Counted from the stretch's first letter, positions 10,704 to 20,189 are shown. The stretch: DNA of 64,000 nt from Virgifigura deserti (GCA_003576685.1 QOZR01000003.1:372001-436000); one strand, 5' to 3'. A program made the numbers and translations. The notes: generated by a model from the letters alone, not told the origin.

Positions 10704-12910
10704 TCGATGCGATCCCCGAGTGGCTGAACGGCACGCAGACGCTGGCGAAGCTGATCCGTGATCTGCAGAGCCTCGCTGTCGTTGCGGATCACCCGCGGAG
10801 TGATGAGCACCAGAAGCTCGGTGCGCTCCTTGTCGTTGGTCGTCGATTTGAACAGATTGCCGAGCAGCGGGATGTCCTTGGCGATCGGCAGGCCGCTCTC
10901 GACTGATGAGACGCTGTCGCGGATCAGACCGCCAAGCGCGATCGTCTGGCCGCTGCGAATCGAAACCGTGCTTTCGATCCTGCGTTGCCGGATGGTCGGA
11001 GAGTCGATGCCCGAGGTGGTGGTCGGAACCACGTCGCTCACCTCCTGCTGAATCTCCATCGTCACGGTGCCGCCGGAGTTCACACGCGGTAAAACCGTGA
11101 GGATCACACCGGTATCGCGGAACTCGATCTGATTCACGATCGGCGCATCGGGATCGGTGACGCCGACCGCGGACTGCGTGACGACAGGCACCTCGTCTCC
11201 CACCTGCAAGGTCGCGGTCCGGTTGTCCAGCACCATGAGCTGCGGCGACGAAATCACATTGACGTCCGTAACGCTGTCCAAGGCGTTCAGCACCACACGT
11301 GCGTTCGCCGTGGCATAGAGATAGGAGAAGCCCGGGAACTCCTGGATCGGCAGCCCCGTCTCCGAGCTGGTCAGCGCGGCGCTGCTGTCGCCCTCGCGGA
11401 AGAACCACTGCACGCCGTAGCGGAGCTCGTCGGTCAGCGTGACCTCGGCGATGGTCGCTTCGATCAAAACCTGAAGCGGCACGATATCCAGGTTTCGGAT
11501 CGCCGCCTCGACCAGCCGGTAATCGCGCGGCGTCGCCAAGGTGAAGAGCGCGTTGTTGATCTCGTCGGCGGTGATGCGGATACCGGCCGTGGTCGCCGCG
11601 CTAGAGGCCGAGCCGCTGCGACGCTGCTCCGCTGAACCGCTATCTCCTCGCCCGTTGCGCATGCCGTCATCCAGTGTGCGGGCGCCGTCCTGCGCCATCT
11701 CCGGAGACGCGATGCGGACGGGATCCAACCCATCCGCTAGATCGCCGGCCTGCGACTGCATGCCACCGGAGTTCCCCGATTCGGCAGTCTGAAAGATGTC
11801 CTGCAGGACCGTGATGACCTCGTCTACGCGGACATGCTGGGCATAATAGACATAGAGTCGCCGACCATTCTCGACCAAGCCTTGGTCCAACCGCTCGACC
11901 CAGGCACGGACCTCCCGCAGGTCGTTCGGGTCACGGGCGATGGTCAGAACGACGCCCAAGCGCTCGATGGGCACGAAGCGGACCCGGCTGTATCTGGAAT
12001 TGTCCTGGCCGACGCCGAAGATCGTCTCCAGTTCCTCGATGATCGTCGCGGGCTCGGCCGAGCGTATCGGGAACAAGGCGAAAGACATCCCCTCCATCCA
12101 GTCGACGTCGAACATCTCGACGGCGTCGTACACCGCGCGGCGCTGGCGGCTGGGGCCGGTCACGATCAGCAGGTTGCGGGCCTCGTCAATGCTGAGTTGC
12201 GCGTCCAGCCCCACCAGGGGCTGGACGACCTTCAGCACTTCCGCCGCCGCCGCATATTTGAGGGGGAAGATGTCGGTGCCGTATCCGGTCTCTATGCTGC
12301 TCGGCGCGGTGGCGATACCGGGGGCCGTCCGGACCGGGCCGCCCTCCGTGATCAGCAGGACCCGATAGAGGCCGTCCTCCACCGCCAAGCCCAGGCCGTT
12401 GTCCGCCAGGAGCGTCTCGAGGGTCGACAACAATGCGTCGCGAGGAACTGGAGACCTCGTCCGCAGAGTCACCGTCCCGGTTACATTGGGATCGACGGTG
12501 TAGTTGAGACCAAGCGTTTCTCCGAGAATCGTCCGTACGACCTCGTGAACGTCGGTTTCGACGAAGTTCAGCGTGATGCCGCCTTCGCCATCGGTCAGCA
12601 GCGGCCGATCGACCGAGCTCGGCTCTCCAAAGAACCGACCGGTGCCCGGGAACAGTTGCGGCTCGATCTCCGGATCCGGCACCGCTTGCACCGGGCCGTC
12701 CGCCGTCATAGGCACAATTGCACCGCTGGATCGAGCCGGGTCGGGGGCCGCCGCGGCGCCAACCGGGGCCACTCTCTCCACGGGAGAGCGCTCGGCGTCC
12801 GGCAGGTCGGTGCGGGTCGCACAGTTGGCAAGCAGCGCCGCAGCCAACACGAGTCCCAAGCACCGACGCACCGACCTACCGGCTGAATCGGAAATCAGGC
12901 AAGCGATCAT
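10700..12910 (-). CDS. gspD: Type II secretion outer-membrane secretin GspD
   Basis: The secretin forms the multimeric outer-membrane gate. At 736 residues it has a signal peptide ending in LLANC (Cys30), suggesting a lipoprotein, though Asn at -1 is not ideal. The N0 domain begins ITLNFVETDVHEVVRTIL, followed by N1-N3 repeats (PLKYAAAAEVLKVVQPLVG; VYYAQHVRVDEVITVLQDIF). The secretin core has VPLQVLIEATIAEVTL, VISSPQLMVLDNRTATLQVG and the closing TELLVLITPRVI. A Ser/Gly-rich insert of about 60 residues (PVRIASPEMAQDGARTLDD onward) interrupts the N3 region. It overlaps gspC/N upstream (ATGA) and gspK downstream. Confidence 0.96.
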   Translation of the reverse strand: MIACLISDSAGRSVRRCLGLVLAAALLANCATRTDLPDAERSPVERVAPVGAAAAPDPARSSGAIVPMTADGPVQAVPDPEIEPQLFPGTGRFFGEPSSVDRPLLTDGEGGITLNFVETDVHEVVRTILGETLGLNYTVDPNVTGTVTLRTRSPVPRDALLSTLETLLADNGLGLAVEDGLYRVLLITEGGPVRTAPGIATAPSSIETGYGTDIFPLKYAAAAEVLKVVQPLVGLDAQLSIDEARNLLIVTGPSRQRRAVYDAVEMFDVDWMEGMSFALFPIRSAEPATIIEELETIFGVGQDNSRYSRVRFVPIERLGVVLTIARDPNDLREVRAWVERLDQGLVENGRRLYVYYAQHVRVDEVITVLQDIFQTAESGNSGGMQSQAGDLADGLDPVRIASPEMAQDGARTLDDGMRNGRGDSGSAEQRRSGSASSAATTAGIRITADEINNALFTLATPRDYRLVEAAIRNLDIVPLQVLIEATIAEVTLTDELRYGVQWFFREGDSSAALTSSETGLPIQEFPGFSYLYATANARVVLNALDSVTDVNVISSPQLMVLDNRTATLQVGDEVPVVTQSAVGVTDPDAPIVNQIEFRDTGVILTVLPRVNSGGTVTMEIQQEVSDVVPTTTSGIDSPTIRQRRIESTVSIRSGQTIALGGLIRDSVSSVESGLPIAKDIPLLGNLFKSTTNDKERTELLVLITPRVIRNDSEALQITDQLRQRLRAVQPLGDRID

Positions 12911-13545
12911 GGGAAGACCTCTTCCCTGCCCTTCTCGGCCCGTTCCGACAGCATCTCGCTCTTGCCCTCCGCAGCGTTCGTCGGAACGTCGGCCGAGACA
13001 TCGGCCTCCACCGCATCAAGCGTTCCAATCGGACTCTCCACGGGCGAACTCTTCACGGGAATGTCCTTGAGATAGAAGCGTTGTACATAACGGCCCGAAT
13101 GGAAAATAACGTGTTCAGCATGGATCTCCGCGAGCAGCCATCCATCCACCTCGTCGCCCTCGGATAGCAGCAACATGACGCCATCGGTCTGTTCGACGAG
13201 AGCCAGCCGACGGTCGGGGCTCGCCACGACAGCGCTCAGCATCAAGGCGAGCGCCTCGACCGATTGCCCGGCATCTTCGCGTTCGATCGGGTCTTGAGGC
13301 GGGCGGCGCCCGGGCGTGAAGAGCGGCCGCTCAGTGATGACAGCGAACTCGGTCGCAGGCGCCATGGACCAGCGCCGCGGGTCTTCAATCCAAAGGCCAT
13401 CATTCTGCACGGTGCCTGTCGTCGCCGCGGACGGAGCAAAGGCGGGCGACAGGATCTCATGCACGGCGCCCCCTCCGAGAACGACACAGCCGAGGGCGAG
13501 TCCCCCGGTCACCGGATTCGACAGGCCCAATCGCTTCATGGTCAC
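12907..13545 (-). CDS. Type II secretion inner-membrane protein GspC/XpsN-like
   Basis: A bitopic inner-membrane protein of about 212 residues that should link the inner-membrane platform to the secretin. A single N-terminal helix (TGGLALGCVVLGGGAVHEI) is followed by a periplasmic part. An HR-like segment ITERPLFTPGRRPPQDP and a small beta domain (LVEQTDGVMLLLSEGDEVDG) follow. The acidic C-terminus has no PDZ domain. Sitting between gspM and gspD matches XpsN in Xanthomonas-type operons, so XpsN may be the better name than GspC. The GTG start overlaps the gspM stop; an ATG two codons on is an alternative. Confidence 0.75.
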   Translation of the reverse strand: MTMKRLGLSNPVTGGLALGCVVLGGGAVHEILSPAFAPSAATTGTVQNDGLWIEDPRRWSMAPATEFAVITERPLFTPGRRPPQDPIEREDAGQSVEALALMLSAVVASPDRRLALVEQTDGVMLLLSEGDEVDGWLLAEIHAEHVIFHSGRYVQRFYLKDIPVKSSPVESPIGTLDAVEADVSADVPTNAAEGKSEMLSERAEKGREEVFP

Positions 13546-14129
13546 ATCGGCCGCCGGTAGGCCAGCAGGTTGAACGAGACGTCGAGTTGCGGGTCCGATG
13601 CGACGGATGCGGAGGTTTCGGCGCGCTGAGGCATTCCGATGTCCTGGCGCTGAATGACCAGTTCGTCGATGAACAGGAATGGGACTGCGGCCTCGAGGTC
13701 GTAGAGAATGGCCTGCAACGGTGCGAGCGTCGTGGTCAAGGTGACCCGCATGCCGATCCGCTGGAACGCGCCCTCCTCCACCGGATCGAGCACGCGTGTG
13801 CCGATCAGTCGCGCCCCATGGTGCCGGACCGCGCTGTTCAGGCTGTTCTGCAGTTCAGTCGCGGCCAGCGTCAGAGAGGTGGCCGTCAGGTAGGCCGGCG
13901 CGGTGTTCGCGTCCTCCTCCAGATCCTCCTGTGCCTTGCGCAGCGGCCCGAGCGCGGCAGCGACGCGGCGATAGTGAGCAAGCAGGTCGGCGTTTTCGGC
14001 CCAGGTCGACTCCAATCTGTCGAGGGTCGCCAGAAGCGGTCCGACCAGGACAGCATGCGCCGCCAGCAAGACAGCGAGCAGCAGGGCAGCCGCCAGAAAG
14101 CGTCGGAAATCCCGGGACAGGGCGATCAT
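13542..14129 (-). CDS. gspM: Type II secretion platform protein GspM
   Basis: GspM pairs with GspL in the inner-membrane platform. The 195-residue form starts at MIALSRDFRRF (14129), the ATG that overlaps the gspL stop as ATGA; the frame is open upstream but that part is inside gspL. One N-terminal helix (FLAAALLLAVLLAAHAVLV) precedes a periplasmic coiled region (LATLDRLESTWAENADLLAH). A ferredoxin-like C-terminal domain follows. The call depends on topology and on its place between gspL and gspC/N as well as weak sequence likeness. Confidence 0.82.
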   Translation of the reverse strand: MIALSRDFRRFLAAALLLAVLLAAHAVLVGPLLATLDRLESTWAENADLLAHYRRVAAALGPLRKAQEDLEEDANTAPAYLTATSLTLAATELQNSLNSAVRHHGARLIGTRVLDPVEEGAFQRIGMRVTLTTTLAPLQAILYDLEAAVPFLFIDELVIQRQDIGMPQRAETSASVASDPQLDVSFNLLAYRRPM

Positions 14130-15199
14130 GGAACCGGCGCCTCGCGGGAAATCCGGAAAGACAAGTTGAACTCGTCCAGTCCGCTGTCGGCCCGCCTCAT
14201 GGTCGGCGAGCGATAGCTCACCTGCTCGAATCCGGGATCCGCCTCGATGTCTTGAACGAGCGTCGAAGGCGCCGGGGAGACGCCGGCGATCGAGACTTCG
14301 CCCCGATCGATCGTCAGTCGGTGCAACCATGCGTCGTCAGGAACGAGCGCCGTCAAATCGCGGAGCAGTAGAGAGACGGTTGGCTGTTCCAGCCGCTTCT
14401 CGAGAACGAAGTCGCGCGTGTCGCGCAGGGCAGCGATCTGTTCCCGCAAACGCAGCGTCGCCTGTGCCGCGACACGCGCTTCGACAACCTGCTCGGTCTG
14501 GATTGACACCGCCCGCTGCTTCTTCACCAGCGGCACGGCGACCGTCGCAACCGCGAATGCCGCAACGCAGGCGGCAAGGGCACGCCGCATCCATGGCGGC
14601 CCCTCGGCCTTTGTCGGCCGGTTGCTCCTGAAAAAGTCGACGGTCCCGACGATGGTGCCCTGATCGACCGGACCCGCCGACGCCACCGTCAGTCCCAGCT
14701 GCTCGGCCGCCTTGCGGGCGCGGTCGATAACGGCCTTCGGCGCGAGCCGCCACTCGAGGATGATCTGCTTGGCCTCGGCATCGCGCGCCGTGACGGCATA
14801 GTCGAAATAGACATCGTCCTGCCGGAACGGCGTCTCCTGCTCGATCTGAAAACGCAGAACGTCCCGCAAGCTGTCTGCGGTGGCCATCGGCAGCACAAGA
14901 ATCTTACGCAGCACGAAGCGTGAAGGAATACGCAGGTGGCATGCCGTACCCTTGCGGACCTGTCCGGCCGCCTTCTCCGTCGGCTTTCCGGCCTTGATAG
15001 ACGTGACGACCGGCCTTTCGCCGTCGAACTCGACGAGCACGCGCACCCGACGACGATGCAGCAGATCATGCATTCGGCCGGGAATCAGCCCCGAGAGTTC
15101 CGTGAACCACCACTTCATGAATAGACGCGCGTGGCGCACCACGGGCGCGACGGTCTTGATCATCTTCGAACGAAATTCCCCCTGGTCGTCACAGCTCAT
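14126..15199 (-). CDS. gspL: Type II secretion platform protein GspL (PilM/PilN-like)
   Basis: GspL recruits the GspE ATPase to the membrane through an actin-like cytoplasmic domain. The 357-residue protein has a reduced cytoplasmic part (LRIPSRFVLRKILVLPMATA; VLRFQIEQETPFRQDDVYFD). One membrane helix (ALAACVAAFAVATVAVPLV, about residues 209-227) precedes a coiled stretch. A periplasmic ferredoxin-like domain typical of PilN/GspL follows (LLRDLTALVPDDAWLHRLTI). A GTG one codon upstream is another possible start. The 53-base gap to gspJ is where gspK normally sits. Confidence 0.85.
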   Translation of the reverse strand: MSCDDQGEFRSKMIKTVAPVVRHARLFMKWWFTELSGLIPGRMHDLLHRRRVRVLVEFDGERPVVTSIKAGKPTEKAAGQVRKGTACHLRIPSRFVLRKILVLPMATADSLRDVLRFQIEQETPFRQDDVYFDYAVTARDAEAKQIILEWRLAPKAVIDRARKAAEQLGLTVASAGPVDQGTIVGTVDFFRSNRPTKAEGPPWMRRALAACVAAFAVATVAVPLVKKQRAVSIQTEQVVEARVAAQATLRLREQIAALRDTRDFVLEKRLEQPTVSLLLRDLTALVPDDAWLHRLTIDRGEVSIAGVSPAPSTLVQDIEADPGFEQVSYRSPTMRRADSGLDEFNLSFRISREAPVP

Positions 15200-15252
15200 C
15201 ACGGCCGGTCTCAGTCCCCGGAGACCGTTTGAATCACCTGCAGTCGCCGCCT

Positions 15253-15897
15253 CTACTCACTGGATGCAATGGCCGAGATGTCCGGCAATCCCAGATTCGT
15301 GCCGAAGACGACCTCCTCGAAAAGCGACGCGTCGCCCGGCCGGCCGAGCCGGAGACGCACGAGCTGCGGCAGATCCACCCGGCTGGACCATTGAGAGACC
15401 CAGCCCTCGTCCCGGTTACCGAAATAAGAGAAGGCCCCCTCCTCGAGGCCGGCCAGCAGAATGCGCCGGTCGGCCTGGTCGAGCGGCGCGGCCAGTGCTT
15501 CGCCCGCGAAGGGCTGCCAACGAATGACGAGATCGCGACGCCCGAGGCTTGCATTCTCGCCTGCAGTCTCGGCGGCGATCTCGATACGGTAGAGGCCCGG
15601 CCGGGCAACATCGGCGGGCGCAGTGCTGAGCAGTCTCATCCGCGCAGCATCGCCGAGAAATGTGACAGTTCTTGCGGTCGCCTCCTGGGATAAGTTCTGG
15701 GGGATGAGCTGAGTCAAAGTACGGCGCAGGAGTGTATAGGTCGCCTGCTGCTCCTGAATCGCCAAGCGACGGTCGTCGGCACCGTCCCAGACCCGCGCGC
15801 CGAGCCGGAGTCCGCTGGTCAAACCTACGGTCAGCAGCGCCATCAAGGTCATGGCGATCAGCATCTCCAGCAGCGTGAATCCCCGCTCTCGCATCAT
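15253..15897 (-). CDS. gspJ: Type II secretion minor pseudopilin GspJ
   Basis: A 214-residue minor pseudopilin. MMRERGFTLLEMLIAMTLMA is a type III prepilin leader with cleavage after Gly and Glu+5, to be processed by the GspO encoded at 28976-29728. The downstream part is a GspJ-type beta domain (RRTLTQLIPQNLSQ; VRLRLGRPGD). The start overlaps the gspI stop as ATGA; a longer frame extends upstream into gspI and is rejected. Confidence 0.9.
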   Translation of the reverse strand: MMRERGFTLLEMLIAMTLMALLTVGLTSGLRLGARVWDGADDRRLAIQEQQATYTLLRRTLTQLIPQNLSQEATARTVTFLGDAARMRLLSTAPADVARPGLYRIEIAAETAGENASLGRRDLVIRWQPFAGEALAAPLDQADRRILLAGLEEGAFSYFGNRDEGWVSQWSSRVDLPQLVRLRLGRPGDASLFEEVVFGTNLGLPDISAIASSE

Positions 15898-16313
15898 GGC
15901 GGATCGCCGATCCGGAGAGATGAAAGGCGGACCATTCGCGTCCGATCGCCCTGGTCCCACTGGACCCGAACCTCGACCTCGAGCAGGCGCGGCAGTTGCA
16001 GTATCATGGGCGCCGCCCGGCTGCCGCTCGGCGGACCGATGTCGATTGTCCAGCGAAAACCGTCCGGCGTCTCACCCGTCCAATGGCCGGTCTGCACCGG
16101 GCGCTCTGCTCCGACCCCGGCGAGACGGCCTTCAGCGAGAATGGTCGCGGCGAGATAGCGGCGGCTGACCGCCTCGTTCCGGAGCCCGCCGGATAGCGTC
16201 TCGTAGACGGCGGCCAGGGAGAGCGCCAGGATGGCGAGCGCCACCAGCACCTCAAGCAGCGTGAAGCCCGCCTCCGCCGGCCGCGGTGGCCGGGATACCG
16301 CCGGCTCAGTCAT
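15894..16313 (-). CDS. gspI: Type II secretion minor pseudopilin GspI
   Basis: A 139-residue minor pseudopilin that nucleates the tip complex. The prepilin motif AGFTLLEVLVALAILALSLA lies behind a short leader (MTEPAVSRPPRPAE). GspI features follow: ETLSGGLRNEAVSRRYLAA and a C-terminal strand-rich part (LLEVEVRVQWDQGDR). The ATG at 16313 is used, giving an 8-base overlap with gspH. Confidence 0.9.
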   Translation of the reverse strand: MTEPAVSRPPRPAEAGFTLLEVLVALAILALSLAAVYETLSGGLRNEAVSRRYLAATILAEGRLAGVGAERPVQTGHWTGETPDGFRWTIDIGPPSGSRAAPMILQLPRLLEVEVRVQWDQGDRTRMVRLSSLRIGDPP

Positions 16314-16773
16314 CGATCGAGACCACACCGGTAAGCCAGTCGACCGTTACGACCGCACGCCTGTCGGCCACCATCACCGCGACCCAACCACCGCTGGAGC
16401 TTCCATCGGCATGGAAGCGGATTGCGGCCACGTCGGGCGACTGCATGAGCGCTTGGGCGGTTTCGGTCTCCAGCATGAGCTCGTTCGGCAACCCGCCGGA
16501 CCGTCCGCCGCTGATCCACCAGCGCCGGGACGCGACGTCCAATGCAAAGGTCGTCGGCTCGTTGCGGTGAATTGCAAGACCACGTGCCTCGCGCAACCCA
16601 CCGGCGATGGTTCGGGCCGCCGTCTCGACGGTGGCCGCTCCGCTGCGCTGGGGCAGATAGGGCAGCGCGATCGCGAGGACCAACGACAGCACCGCCATCG
16701 TCACCAGAAGCTCCAGCAGAGTGAAGCCCGAGGCCGCGCCGCAGGGATCATGATCCGACGTAGACGTCCGCAT
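16306..16773 (-). CDS. gspH: Type II secretion minor pseudopilin GspH
   Basis: A 155-residue pseudopilin with the leader ending SGFTLLELLVTMAVLSLVLA and the GspH/FimT pattern ARTIAGGLREARGLAIHRNE, then a C-terminal beta region ending in LTGVVSIDD. The start at 16773 overlaps gspG by 26 bases; the frame continues upstream into gspG but has no use for the extra residues. Confidence 0.9.
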   Translation of the reverse strand: MRTSTSDHDPCGAASGFTLLELLVTMAVLSLVLAIALPYLPQRSGAATVETAARTIAGGLREARGLAIHRNEPTTFALDVASRRWWISGGRSGGLPNELMLETETAQALMQSPDVAAIRFHADGSSSGGWVAVMVADRRAVVTVDWLTGVVSIDD

Positions 16774-17200
16774 CCTCGCCCTCGCCGCCTTCGGCCTTGT
16801 CCGCACCGAGGCTGTAGACTTCGAACGGAGCGTCACGGCCTGGGTTGCGATAGCGGTAGGGCACGCCCCAAGGATCGATGATGGCGTCCTTTCTGGAAAG
16901 ATAGGGGCCGTTCCATTTCTCGGCATCGGTCGCGGGCGGGGCGACGAGGACGTTCACGCCTTCCTCCGCGCTCGGATAGCGCCCCATGTCGAGAAGGAAC
17001 AGATCCATCGCCGCCGTGATGTTCTGCATCTGAATGCCGGCGGACTGCGTCTTCGCTCCGCCGAGATAGCTCATGACCCGCGGCCCGGCGAAGCCTGCCA
17101 ACAGAGCCAGAATCGCAAGCACCACCAGAAGCTCGATCAGCGTGAAGCCGGCGTCGCGCCGGGACGGGCGGGCTGCAGGGTGGTCGGGTGTCGCCAACAT
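16748..17200 (-). CDS. gspG: Type II secretion major pseudopilin GspG
   Basis: The 150-residue major pseudopilin. The prepilin motif is DAGFTLIELLVVLAILALLA. The family core is textbook: GPRVMSYLGGAKTQSAGIQM, DLFLLDMGRYPSAEEGVNVL, DPWGVPYRYRNPGR and FEVYSLGADKAEGGEGEDAD. The last carries the calcium-site acidic residues. An AAGGAG precedes the ATG. It is 16 bases after gspF. Confidence 0.96.
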   Translation of the reverse strand: MLATPDHPAARPSRRDAGFTLIELLVVLAILALLAGFAGPRVMSYLGGAKTQSAGIQMQNITAAMDLFLLDMGRYPSAEEGVNVLVAPPATDAEKWNGPYLSRKDAIIDPWGVPYRYRNPGRDAPFEVYSLGADKAEGGEGEDADVYVGS

Positions 17201-17216
17201 GATGGAGCGCTCCTTC

Positions 17217-18437
17217 TTACATGACGAGGTCGTTGACGCTGAGCACGGCCACCAGCACGGACCCGATGATGCCGACGATCAGAAGGCTGAGCGCCAGCGT
17301 GATGGTGGGCGTGAGCAAGGTGAGAAGCCGCTGTATCAGCGTCCGCATTTCGTCATCATAGAGGGCGCTTGTTTCAATCAGCATCTCGGCCAGACGGCCG
17401 CTCGCCTCGCCGACGGCGGCCAACTGGACGGCCAGCGACGGAAAGATGCCTGCGTGCTGTAACGCGACTGCAAAGGAACTGCCGTTCTTGACGGCGGTGC
17501 GCACGTCGCCGAGCCCCTTCGCCAGCGCCGTGTTGGTCAGGCTCGCTTCGACAATGGCGAGCCCGGACAGCAGCGGCACGCCATTCTGTACCAGCATGCC
17601 GAGCGTGCGCGTGACCAGCGCCACCTCGAGGCGCGTGATCACGTCGCCCAGCACGGGAGCCCGGAGCAGCAAGCGGTCGGTGCCGAGACGGAATCCGGGC
17701 TCCCGTCGCTTGCGCTGCAGCAACAGCGCCGCCAGGAGCAATGCGAGGAGCAGAGCGGGACCGTAAGCGATCATGGCATCGGACGCGGCCATGAAGATTC
17801 GGGTGATCAGCGGCAGTTCTCGCCCGGCATCCCGGAACAGCGGCTCGAAGCGCGGAAGCACTACCGTCATCAACAGGATGATCGAACCCACGGCCGTGAC
17901 CATGAGGATCGCCGGATAGGCCAGCGCCGACCGCACGCTCTGCCGCAACCGTTCGCTCTCCTCCATCAGCGTGGCAATGTGCGCGAGCACCGGGGCGAGC
18001 TTGCCGCTGGCCTCGCCCGCCCGAACCATCGGGACGTAATAGCGCGGGAAGTGCGGCTCATGGACGGCCAGCGCATCGGACAGCGACTTGCCACCGCGCA
18101 AATCGACCAGCACGCGCTCCACCATCCGCTGCAGGTTTTCCGTTCTGCCGAGGCTGCCGGCAATCTCGAGCCCCTTGTCGAGCTCCAGACCGGCCTGGAT
18201 CACCGTCGCCAGCTTGCGCGTGAACAGGGCGATCTGCTTTTGCGGGACCCTGCGGCCGCGGGGATTCCCGGGAGTGGCGCCGGTGCGCGAAGCGGGCCCG
18301 TCAAACGCTACGGCCGCGACGGGAAGCAGGCCAAGCGCCTGAAGCTGATCGACGGCTGCGCTCTGATCGCTAGCCTCCAGTTCGCCGGTCTGCAGCAGAC
18401 CCTCGGAATCGAACGCCCGATAGCGGTACACCACCAT
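17217..18437 (-). CDS. gspF: Type II secretion inner-membrane platform protein GspF
   Basis: A 406-residue polytopic platform protein. It starts MVVYRYRAFDSEGLLQTGEL and has the two T2SSF cytoplasmic helical bundles. One begins IALFTRKLATVIQAGLELDK, the other VTRTLGMLVQNGVPLLSGLA. Each is followed by membrane helices (YPAILMVTAVGSIILLMTVV; LALSLLIVGIIGSVLVAVL). It lies 3 bases after gspE. Confidence 0.96.
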   Translation of the reverse strand: MVVYRYRAFDSEGLLQTGELEASDQSAAVDQLQALGLLPVAAVAFDGPASRTGATPGNPRGRRVPQKQIALFTRKLATVIQAGLELDKGLEIAGSLGRTENLQRMVERVLVDLRGGKSLSDALAVHEPHFPRYYVPMVRAGEASGKLAPVLAHIATLMEESERLRQSVRSALAYPAILMVTAVGSIILLMTVVLPRFEPLFRDAGRELPLITRIFMAASDAMIAYGPALLLALLLAALLLQRKRREPGFRLGTDRLLLRAPVLGDVITRLEVALVTRTLGMLVQNGVPLLSGLAIVEASLTNTALAKGLGDVRTAVKNGSSFAVALQHAGIFPSLAVQLAAVGEASGRLAEMLIETSALYDDEMRTLIQRLLTLLTPTITLALSLLIVGIIGSVLVAVLSVNDLVM

Positions 18438-18440
18438 CCG

Positions 18441-20189
18441 TCAGACTTCCCGCGTCACGCGCGCGACCTCCTGGATCGTCGTGACGCCGTCCAGAACCTT
18501 CTCCACGCCGTGCTGGTACATCGAGCGCATGCCGCCCTGCACCGCCGCGGCATGGAGCGCCTGGCTGGCGGCCCGCTCGACGATGATCCGTCGAAGAGGA
18601 TCGGTGATCTCCAGAAGCTCCACGATTCCCGTGCGGCCGCTATAGCCCGTGTGATTGCATTGCGCGCATCCGGCCGCCTCGTAGAGCGTGAGATCCGGCC
18701 GCCGCAATGCCATCGGCACGCCGACCTCGTCGAGCGTGGTCGGCGACGGTGCATAAGGTTTCCGGCAATCCCGGCACAACCGGCGAACGAGACGTTGGGC
18801 CATCACGCCGGTAAGTGCCGACGTCAGGAGGTAGTCCTCGATTCCCATATCGAGCAAGCGGCTGATCGCGCCCGCGGCCGTATTGGTGTGCAGCGTGGAC
18901 AGCACGAGATGACCGGTCAGGGCCGCATGCACAGCGATCTCGGCCGTCTCACGGTCGCGAATCTCGCCGATCATGATGACGTCCGGATCCTGGCGCAGGA
19001 TCGAGCGAAGAATGTTGGCGAATGTCAGATCAATCTGCGACTTGACCTGAACCTGGTTGATGTTGTCGAGCTGATATTCGATCGGGTCCTCGACGGTGAT
19101 GACATTCCGCTCCGTCGAGTTCATCCGCAGCAATGACGCATAAAGCGTCGTCGTCTTGCCGCTGCCGGTCGGACCGGTCACCAGAATGATACCGTTCGGC
19201 AAGGCCAGCCAGCTTTCGAGATTGGCCAGCGTTCCCTCGTCGAAGCCGAGGCCGATCAAGCCGACGGGCATGCTCTCCCGGTCGAGGATGCGGATAACCA
19301 CGCGCTCGCCATGCATGGTCGGCAGCACGGAGATACGCAGGTCGATCTGTATGCCGCGCACGACGAGGCGAATGCGGCCGTCCTGCGGCAAGCGCCGTTC
19401 CGCGATGTTGAGCTTCGCCATGATCTTGATACGCGACACGACGGCGGCGCTGAGACGCGGCGGCGGCGATTCCACGTCGTGCAACACGCCGTCGATCCGA
19501 TAGCGGACCCGCAACCGGGCGCCGGAGGGTTCGATATGGATGTCGGATGCCTTCGCCTCGACCGCCTTGGCGATCAGGAGACTGACCAGACGCACCACGG
19601 GCGCGCCGCTGGCAAGATCCTTGAGTTGCTCGGTGTCTTCCTCGTCGAGAGCGAGGCTATCCCCGCCCTCGCCGACGATCTCGGCGATCTCGGTCTTGCC
19701 GCTGCCATAGAGGCGCTGGAACGCCTCCTCCATTTCCGTCGGAACCGCGACGACCGGCTGCACCGGCTTGCCGACGGCCAGGCGGATCGCCTGCAGCGTG
19801 AAATCGTCGAGCGGGTCGATCATGGCGAGCGACAGTGCGTCCGGCGCATCCGCAAGCGGCAGAACACCGGACTTGCGCAGGAACTTGGTACTGATGCCGT
19901 CGTTCAACAGCGGCTGATCGGCATAATCGGCGGGACGGGCAAGAGGCAGCCCGAGGACGGTCGACAAGGCCTGCGCCATATCCCGCTCGGACACGATGCC
20001 GAGCCGGGTCAACAGCACATGAAGACCGGCACCCGCCGCGTTCCGGCCGTCAGGCGAACTGTCGCGTATCGATCGCACTCGAGCGAGACCCTGAGAATCG
20101 ATCAGCCCGGCGGCGAGCAGATGCTCGCACAACCGATCGCCGGCCTTAGGAGCTTCGACGGTGCCGTCGCTCTGGTTGTGTTGCGCCAT
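18441..20189 (-). CDS. gspE: Type II secretion ATPase GspE
   Basis: The 582-residue hexameric ATPase that powers pseudopilus assembly. N1E/N2E domains are followed by the catalytic part: Walker A GPTGSGKTTTLYASL, the Asp box (TVEDPIEYQL), Walker B VIMIGEIRDRETAEIA and the His box LVLSTLHTNTA. The zinc-binding tetracysteine CRDC...CAQC is intact. MAQHNQSD at 20189 is taken as the start, since the frame upstream runs into the hairpin behind the phosphoesterase gene. It is the first gene of the secretion operon E-F-G-H-I-J-L-M-N/C-D-K. Confidence 0.96.
   Translation of the reverse strand: MAQHNQSDGTVEAPKAGDRLCEHLLAAGLIDSQGLARVRSIRDSSPDGRNAAGAGLHVLLTRLGIVSERDMAQALSTVLGLPLARPADYADQPLLNDGISTKFLRKSGVLPLADAPDALSLAMIDPLDDFTLQAIRLAVGKPVQPVVAVPTEMEEAFQRLYGSGKTEIAEIVGEGGDSLALDEEDTEQLKDLASGAPVVRLVSLLIAKAVEAKASDIHIEPSGARLRVRYRIDGVLHDVESPPPRLSAAVVSRIKIMAKLNIAERRLPQDGRIRLVVRGIQIDLRISVLPTMHGERVVIRILDRESMPVGLIGLGFDEGTLANLESWLALPNGIILVTGPTGSGKTTTLYASLLRMNSTERNVITVEDPIEYQLDNINQVQVKSQIDLTFANILRSILRQDPDVIMIGEIRDRETAEIAVHAALTGHLVLSTLHTNTAAGAISRLLDMGIEDYLLTSALTGVMAQRLVRRLCRDCRKPYAPSPTTLDEVGVPMALRRPDLTLYEAAGCAQCNHTGYSGRTGIVELLEITDPLRRIIVERAASQALHAAAVQGGMRSMYQHGVEKVLDGVTTIQEVARVTREV

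Noticed and set aside
10704..11408. N-terminal extension of gspK giving a 532-residue protein
   Set aside because: The extra part lies wholly inside gspD in another frame and lacks a hydrophobic start; GspK proteins begin at the pseudopilin-like helix.
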